The position numbers and the translations under genes were made by a program. The notes beneath the pieces were generated by a model, which did not search any database, was not told the origin of the DNA, and saw only the letters and a program-made list of their open reading frames with translations. Below are positions 57,421-64,000 of a DNA stretch of 64,000 nt, piece by piece (position 1 is the first letter of the stretch; every line of letters begins with the position of its first letter). This DNA is from Acidimicrobiales bacterium (GTDB taxonomy: Bacteria; Actinomycetota; Acidimicrobiia; Acidimicrobiales; Acidimicrobilacustridaceae), in assembly GCA_025456085.1 (NCBI GenBank), contig JALOLF010000006.1, positions 1 through 64,000 of the forward strand, written 5' to 3'.

Positions 57421-58074
57421 ATGGACCACCAGCCCGAGATCCGCTTCCAAGAAGACGGGACGCTCGACCTCTCCGTCTTCCCCGACGTCGACCCCGACGA
57501 GGCGCTCGACCCGTCGGACCTCGAGTCGCTGCACGACACCCTGGTGTCGGATCCCGTGCCCGAGCTCGACCAGGACGCCTGGACCGGCATGCTGGACGAG
57601 GTCTTCGCCAGCGAGGGCACCGACGTCGACGACGAGCTCGTCCCCGACGACGACCCCTTCGTCCACGACGAGGACCTCGGCTCCGGTCTGGGAGGCGCCG
57701 TCGGCGACCTGGCCGACGAGGACGCCGACCTCGACGACGACGCACCCGACGTCGACGACGACGGTCCCTTCACCTTCGACGACGAGGTCGACGACATCAC
57801 CGACCTGGTCGTCGACACCGCAGGGTCCGACGACCTCGCCGACGATGCCACCGTGGCCGATGACGCCTTCGCCGACGACGCCGACGAGTTGGCCGACGAG
57901 GAGCTCGGCGTCGAGGAGTTCGCGGACCTGGGGATGGGCACGCCCGAGTTCGAGGCCGACTACGCCTCGATGGACTTCGCCCCCGGCCTCGACGACACGT
58001 CGCTGTTCGCCGAGGCGGAACCGGAGCCCTACGAGTTGCCCGAGGACGGCATCGAAGACCTCGACTGGGAGTGA
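57421..58074 (+). CDS. Highly acidic Asp-rich protein
   Basis: 217 residues. More than a third of residues are Asp or Glu, with few Lys or Arg. Low-complexity runs DEDADLDDDAPDVDDDGP and DDLADDATVADDAFADDADE are separated by short hydrophobic spots (LDLSVFPDVDPDEALDPSDL, FADLGMGTPEFEADYASMDFAPG, DGIEDLDWE). No signal peptide or membrane helix; family not recognised. One base separates its stop from the dynamin start, so it is the first gene of the operon. Possible roles are a disordered Ca2+ or protein-binding partner; these are inference. Confidence 0.75.
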   Translation: MDHQPEIRFQEDGTLDLSVFPDVDPDEALDPSDLESLHDTLVSDPVPELDQDAWTGMLDEVFASEGTDVDDELVPDDDPFVHDEDLGSGLGGAVGDLADEDADLDDDAPDVDDDGPFTFDDEVDDITDLVVDTAGSDDLADDATVADDAFADDADELADEELGVEEFADLGMGTPEFEADYASMDFAPGLDDTSLFAEAEPEPYELPEDGIEDLDWE

Positions 58075-58075
58075 G

Positions 58076-59584
58076 ATGGCGGGACGGCTGACCTCCCAGG
58101 TGGTGGCGATCTGCGACGAGGCGCTGGGGCGCCTCCAGCCCGGTGAGGCGCGCACCATGATCGAAGGGGTGCGCGCCAAGCTCGTCGAGCCGCTGCGCGT
58201 CGCGGTGGCGGGCAGCGTCAGCTCCGGCAAGTCCACGCTGGTCAACGCCTTCCTGGGTCAGAAGATCGCGGCGGTCGACGCCGGCGAGTGCACCCGGGTC
58301 GTGACCTGGTTCCGCTACGACCCCTACGAGCGCATCGAGGTCGTGCTGCGCGACGGCGGCACCAAGACCGTGCAGTTCCTGCCCGGCCACCGCATGCCCG
58401 AGTCCTTCGGCGTGCCCGTCGAGCAGATCGGCCGGGTCGTCGTGTACCTGTCGAACGAGGCGCTGCGCAACGCGGCCATCATCGACACGCCCGGGCTCAA
58501 CACCGTCACCGCCGAGAACCAGGCCGCCACGGCCGACTTCCTCGGCCTGGCCGACGGCTCGAAGGAGTCGGTCGACTCCCGGTCGGCCATGACCCAGGCC
58601 GACGCCCTGGTGTTCCTGATGCCCCACGTGCGCACGACCGATGCCGACGTGCTCACGCAGTTCCGTTCGCTGTTCGGTGGGAGCGACCTGTCGGCGGTCA
58701 ACGCGGTGGGGGTGCTGTCCAAGATCGACAAGCTGGTGGCCGACGGCGATCCGTGGCCCACGGCCCGACGGTTGGCGGAGCGGGCCCGTGAGGAGCTCGG
58801 CGACCTCGTGGCCACCGTGATCCCGGTGAACGGCCTGTTGGCCGAGACCGCCAACTGCGACCAGTTCACCGAGGCCGACGCGGCGGCGCTGCGCCAGCTC
58901 GCGTCCCTGGACGAGATGGACCTCGAGGACATGGTCCTGTCCCAGACGGACTTCCTCGACTCGGACCTGTCCGAGCTGTCCCGGGAGCAGCGACACCGCC
59001 TGCTGGGCCGTCTGGACCTGCGCGGCATCCAGGTCGGGGTCCAGCTCGTCCAGCAGGGCGTGGTGGGTGCCGCGGCGCTGCTCCCGCGGTTCCGCACCGA
59101 GTCCGGCTTCGATCCCCTCGGCCAGGTCGTGCAGGACGTCTTCCTGCGTCGCTCCGACGCCCTGAAGGCCCACGTGGGCCTGTGCGACCTGCGGCGCCTC
59201 ACCTACCTGCGCTCCGACGGGCTGGCCGCGGACGAGCTCATGACCATGCGGGCCCCGCTCGAGCGGGTGGAGCTCGATCCGGGCCTGCACGACCTGCGCA
59301 TCGTCGACGCCCTCAACCGGGCCTATCGGGGCGACGTGTTCCTGCCCGAGGCGCTCCTGGGCGACCTGCGCCGCCTGGCGCTGGAGCCCACCGCCGCCCG
59401 TCGGGTCGGCCTGGGTGACGCGGCGATCCCGTCGGACGTGGCCAACGCCGCCGCGCAGCGGGCCCAGGCGTGGGCCGTGTACGAGAACGACTTCCGCCGC
59501 AGCCCCGACGAGCGTCGCCTGGCCGGCGACGTGCGCGAGGGCTTCGAGCTCCTGTGGGACCAGGCGGCCAGCGGCGTCGTGTGA
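58076..59584 (+). CDS. Dynamin-family GTPase (IniC-like)
   Basis: 502 residues. G1 GSVSSGKSTLVN (46-57), a Thr-containing switch region (DAGECTRVVTWFRY), G3 IIDTPGLNT (~138), G4 VLSKIDKL (~216). C-terminal helices follow (LSELSREQRHRLLGRLDLRGIQVGVQLVQQG and later helices). There is no strong membrane hairpin, as in mycobacterial IniC. Bacterial dynamins assemble on membranes and remodel or protect them. The upstream acidic gene's stop is 1 nt away and the second dynamin starts 42 bp downstream, as expected for a two-subunit dynamin. Confidence 0.9.
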   Translation: MAGRLTSQVVAICDEALGRLQPGEARTMIEGVRAKLVEPLRVAVAGSVSSGKSTLVNAFLGQKIAAVDAGECTRVVTWFRYDPYERIEVVLRDGGTKTVQFLPGHRMPESFGVPVEQIGRVVVYLSNEALRNAAIIDTPGLNTVTAENQAATADFLGLADGSKESVDSRSAMTQADALVFLMPHVRTTDADVLTQFRSLFGGSDLSAVNAVGVLSKIDKLVADGDPWPTARRLAERAREELGDLVATVIPVNGLLAETANCDQFTEADAAALRQLASLDEMDLEDMVLSQTDFLDSDLSELSREQRHRLLGRLDLRGIQVGVQLVQQGVVGAAALLPRFRTESGFDPLGQVVQDVFLRRSDALKAHVGLCDLRRLTYLRSDGLAADELMTMRAPLERVELDPGLHDLRIVDALNRAYRGDVFLPEALLGDLRRLALEPTAARRVGLGDAAIPSDVANAAAQRAQAWAVYENDFRRSPDERRLAGDVREGFELLWDQAASGVV

Positions 59585-59626
59585 ACGACAGCACACCGAG
59601 GCACACCACACCGAGGAGGGTCGCCA

Positions 59627-61687
59627 GTGAGCACAGCCGACGCCGCCGCACCAGCGGAGGACCCGAAGCCGTCGGGGGACGGGAAGGCGCAGGCGCCGCA
59701 GCTCGTGCCGGCCGTGCTCAAGTACGGCAACCGCCTCTACGGCTTCCTCAAGAACCTCGATCGTGACGAGCTCGCCCAGCGGATGGCCGACGAGGCCATG
59801 CGCTGGAAGGAGGACCGCACCTCCATCGTCGTGGCCGGCGAGATCAAGCGGGGCAAGACGAGCTTCATCAACGCCGTGCTGGGCCAGTCCCAGCTGCTGC
59901 CGGTGGACGCCGACGTGGCCACCAGCGTGCACCTGGCCGTCGGGTACGCGCCGCAGCTCGTCATCCGGGTCACCAAGAGCATCGACGACGAGGTCGATCA
60001 GTTCACGATCCGACCCGACCAGCTCGTCGACTACGGGTCGATGCTGGGCGATCCCGCCAAGCGTGAGGGGGTGGAGGTCATCGAGGTCGGCCTGCCGCAC
60101 CCCCTGCTCGAACGGGGGCTCGTGCTGATCGACACCCCGGGTGTGGGTGGCCTCACCCCCGGGCACCGCGACATCGCGCTGTCGGCGCTCGGACGGGCCG
60201 ACGCCCTGGTGTTCACCGTCTCCTCCCAGGAGCCGGTCCTGCGCTCGGAGCTGGACTTCCTGGCCGAGGCCAGCGAGCGCATCGACGAGGTCCTCTTCGT
60301 GCTGACCAAGGTCGACGCCAACGCCGACTGGGCGCGGATGCTCGACGAGAACCGCGACAAGATGCGCCAGTACCTGACCCAGCTCCAGGGGCGGGCGCAC
60401 GGCCCCGAGGCCACCGAGCACGACAAGGAGATCGTGCGTCGGTTCCCCCGCCTGCTCGAGGACCCCTTCATCCCCGTGAGCGCCCGCATGGCCGAGCGGG
60501 CCCGCGCCCGGGCGGAGGCCGGCCGGGTGGAGCAGGCCGCGGAGCTCCACGCCCGCAGCGGCTTCGCGCCCATCGAGGTGGAGCTGGACCGCATCCTGCG
60601 CTCCCGGGAGTACGTGCGGCTCAACAACATCCTCCGGCTGGGGTCGTCGCTGCTGTCCCGGGTGGAGGAGGAGGCGAACCAGCGCATCCGCATCATCGAC
60701 GGCGACCACACCGTCCAACAGGAGATGGCCGACAAGCAGGCCCTGCTCGAGGACCTGGTGTCCAAGCAGTCGCGCTGGCGGCAGCGCTTCGCCGGCAGCG
60801 TGCAGCGCATCCAGACCGAGACCAACCGCCGCGTGGGTCGGGAGCTGGGGCAGATCGAGCGCACGTACCGCCAGATCCTGAACGAGCACAAGCCGGAGGA
60901 GCTCGCCGACACCCTCCCCGAGGAGCTCGAGCGCTCGGTCTACGCGGCCTGGTTGAACCTCACCGGGTTCATGATCGCCGGGTTCGACGAGGCGCTCACC
61001 GAGCTGATGGGCAGCCTCGAGGTGGAGGGCCTCGACGTCGAGCTGGCCCAGATGTCGGTGCCGGGGGACATGCAGATCATCGGCATGCGGGACCGCACCA
61101 ACGCCGAGGTGGGCAAGGGCAGCTTCCTCGACGACGGCCTGCCCCTCATCACCTCGGCCAGCATCTTCTCCAGCATGATCACCAAGGCCATCGGCGCGTC
61201 GGCCATGGGGGGCATGGGCATGATGTTCCTGCCCGGCCTGTTGGTGGCCGGACCGGTCGCCTACCTGCGCTCCAAGAAGCGCAAGTCCATGCAGCAGCGC
61301 GCCGAGTACCTGCGGGTCATGAAGGAGCTCCTGGTGGAGGTGCGCCAGGAGTTCCAGAGCGAGCTCAGCCTCAAGGTGCTCGACGTGCGCGAGAAGCTCG
61401 AGACCATGATCGACGAGGCGCTCGGCAACCGGCGCAAGGAGCTCGAGCTCCAGCGCAAGGACCTGGCCGGCCTGTTGAAGGAGGACACGGCGCGCCGGGC
61501 CCAGCTTCGGGCCGAGGCCAAGGAGCTGGTGCAGAAGGTCCAGGCCCACCGCGCCGAGGCGGACAAGCTCCGGGTGGCCGTCGACCGGGCCTCCCAGGCC
61601 GCGCTGGCCGCCGCGCCGCGGGCCGCGGCATCGGCCGCTGCGACCGATGTCGCCGCCTCCGCCGCAGCCGCGCCGGCGACGACCTAA
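59627..61687 (+). CDS. Dynamin-family GTPase with membrane hairpin (IniA-like)
   Basis: 686 residues. G1 GEIKRGKTSFIN (71-82), switch VDADVATSVHLAVGY, G3 LIDTPGVGG, G4 VLTKVDANADW. Long coiled-coil stalk helices (~330-460 and ~555-650) flank a hydrophobic hairpin (~510-545: SASIFSSMITKAIGA, GGMGMMFLPGLLVAGPVAYLRSKKRK), the membrane insertion element of bacterial dynamins. The Ala-rich C-terminus is low complexity. GTG at 59627 follows GAGGAGGG. Together with the 58076 product it forms the expected membrane-active pair. Confidence 0.92.
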   Translation: MSTADAAAPAEDPKPSGDGKAQAPQLVPAVLKYGNRLYGFLKNLDRDELAQRMADEAMRWKEDRTSIVVAGEIKRGKTSFINAVLGQSQLLPVDADVATSVHLAVGYAPQLVIRVTKSIDDEVDQFTIRPDQLVDYGSMLGDPAKREGVEVIEVGLPHPLLERGLVLIDTPGVGGLTPGHRDIALSALGRADALVFTVSSQEPVLRSELDFLAEASERIDEVLFVLTKVDANADWARMLDENRDKMRQYLTQLQGRAHGPEATEHDKEIVRRFPRLLEDPFIPVSARMAERARARAEAGRVEQAAELHARSGFAPIEVELDRILRSREYVRLNNILRLGSSLLSRVEEEANQRIRIIDGDHTVQQEMADKQALLEDLVSKQSRWRQRFAGSVQRIQTETNRRVGRELGQIERTYRQILNEHKPEELADTLPEELERSVYAAWLNLTGFMIAGFDEALTELMGSLEVEGLDVELAQMSVPGDMQIIGMRDRTNAEVGKGSFLDDGLPLITSASIFSSMITKAIGASAMGGMGMMFLPGLLVAGPVAYLRSKKRKSMQQRAEYLRVMKELLVEVRQEFQSELSLKVLDVREKLETMIDEALGNRRKELELQRKDLAGLLKEDTARRAQLRAEAKELVQKVQAHRAEADKLRVAVDRASQAALAAAPRAAASAAATDVAASAAAAPATT

Positions 61688-61749
61688 CCTGTCGCCGTCC
61701 GTGCACCGCTCGGACCGAGCCTGACGAGCTGAGGAGACCGGCTTCCCCC

Positions 61750-63414
<1,665 letters not shown>

Positions 63415-63450
63415 GGCTCTGACGGTTCGAGAGAAAGGGGGGCGTGGCGG

Positions 63451-63480
63451 GTCGGGTGGGGGGATCCCCGCGGGCCCGAC
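63451..63480 (+). terminator. Possible operon-end hairpin
   Basis: Outer arms GTCGGG (63451-63456) and CCCGAC (63475-63480) with an inner GGGGATCCCC. It lies 37 bp after the Hsp70-like stop and before the next promoter candidate. The stem is interrupted, so this is tentative. Confidence 0.4.
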
Positions 63481-63519
63481 CGATGCGGCGGACCTCCGCG
63501 GCGGTTCACGGAGATTCCC

Positions 63520-63549
63520 GGGAACCTCGGCGGGGCGCCGGGACTCCTA
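63520..63549 (+). promoter_or_regulatory. Putative ECF-sigma promoter of the Asp-repeat gene
   Basis: GGGAACC (63520-63526), 18 nt, TCCTA (63545-63549). Identical -35 and spacing to the element at 57271, 109 bp before the ATG at 63658. Confidence 0.5.
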
Positions 63550-63657
63550 TGGGCAACGGTGCGCACGGCAGAGTCCGGGCCACCGGGGCTCCCGAGCCTC
63601 CGGGTGGGGAGCGACCCACCCACACGTCCAGCCCTACCGGGCGGAAAGGATCAACAG

Positions 63658-64000
63658 ATGTCCGAGTTCGAGATCGAGGGCGACTTCTTCTCCGTCGACG
63701 AAGATGTGGACGGCACCGACGACGCGATCGTCATGGACATGGACGGCGACGGGCTCTACGACGCCACGGCACTGGACCTCGACGACAACGGGACGATCGA
63801 CGAGATCGACTTCGACTCCGATGGCGACGGGATCGTCGACACCGTCCTGCTCGACACCGATGGTGACGGCCACGGCGAGACGGTGCTCTACGACGACAAC
63901 GAGGACGGCTACGTGGACGCCGAGGAGGTCGACTTCGACCGTGACGCCGACGTCGACGCCACCATCGTCGACGTCGACTACGACGGGTACGGCGACGTCG
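63658..64000 (+). CDS. Asp-rich Ca2+-binding-repeat protein (3' end beyond window)
   Basis: At least 114 residues, open at the window end. ATG at 63658 follows GGAAAGGATCAACAG. After MSEFEIEGDFFSVDED the sequence is repeated DxDGDGxxD loops: DMDGDGLYDATALDLDDNGTID, DFDSDGDGIVDTVLLDTDGDGHGE, DDNEDGYVDAEEVDFDRDAD, each spaced by about 12 residues. These loops match EF-hand-like or thrombospondin-type-3-like calcium motifs. No signal peptide is seen, so a cytosolic location is likely unless exported by another route. Placed after the dynamin/Hsp70 operon with its own ECF-type promoter candidate. Confidence 0.8.
   Translation, partial: MSEFEIEGDFFSVDEDVDGTDDAIVMDMDGDGLYDATALDLDDNGTIDEIDFDSDGDGIVDTVLLDTDGDGHGETVLYDDNEDGYVDAEEVDFDRDADVDATIVDVDYDGYGDV

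Noticed and set aside
57797-61549. 1250-residue open frame antisense to the dynamin genes
   Set aside because: Composition is a His/Gly/Arg/Val-rich mirror of the sense genes, with no family motif; sense strand carries clear GTPase motifs.

Overview
The window is about 70% G+C or higher, has GTG starts alongside ATG, and codes densely on both strands with short intergenic gaps. F420-type LLM oxidoreductases, fatty-acid/steroid CoA enzymes, a WS/DGAT-type acyltransferase, PknB-like kinase, DnaE2, a mycothiol-type deacetylase and IniA/IniC-like dynamins point to an actinobacterium. The mix of lipid genes, F420 enzymes, LPxTG-type tails and VRxxDTRDG extracellular modules suggests class Acidimicrobiia (Iamia-like), but that is an inference. 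I saw no tRNA, rRNA, CRISPR array, transposase or phage gene.

Layout. 1-14 kb: error-prone polymerase DnaE2 (possibly cut at its 5' end by the window edge), hydrolase and SnoaL-like genes, a DUF1918-DUF1876 fusion, a repeat-tailed acidic protein, YceH, a K+-channel-like membrane protein, LemA, a PEBP lipoprotein, a duplicated PhoU/RCK_C protein, and a mycothiol-conjugate-amidase-like gene followed by a tandem GNAT. 14-25 kb: nuclease lipoprotein, thiolase, a giant membrane protein, a two-component system, a TesB-like thioesterase, M20 peptidase, and a divergent YceI/MarR pair with an AT-rich operator. 25-36 kb: LLM oxidoreductases, an Fe-S photolyase-like protein, a Tat-exported repeat protein, a sortase-type cell-wall esterase, a uracil-DNA-glycosylase-like gene and a PknB-like kinase. 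36-55 kb: a 58-residue protein, WS/DGAT, DsbA-like, PAP2, a RecB-like nuclease, acyl-CoA dehydrogenases, FadD, an SDR, an apparently circularly permuted phosphodiesterase, VapBC, an ABC exporter and an M23 peptidase.

55.7-64 kb holds the most unusual locus. An ECF sigma factor and a membrane-anchored GrpE-like protein point left. A very acidic protein, two dynamin-family GTPases, a membrane-tethered Hsp70 ATPase domain without a substrate-binding domain, and a Ca2+-binding-repeat protein (cut by the window end) point right. Matching GGGAAC-type ECF promoter candidates lie in front of the left and right transcription units, and one lies in front of the distant 58-residue gene. I read this as a sigma-controlled envelope-stress or membrane-remodelling system that couples an Hsp70/GrpE ATPase cycle to dynamin GTPases.

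At least fifteen genes start 6-9 nt after a TANNNT -10 box, so leaderless transcription looks common here. These boxes were used to choose several starts.
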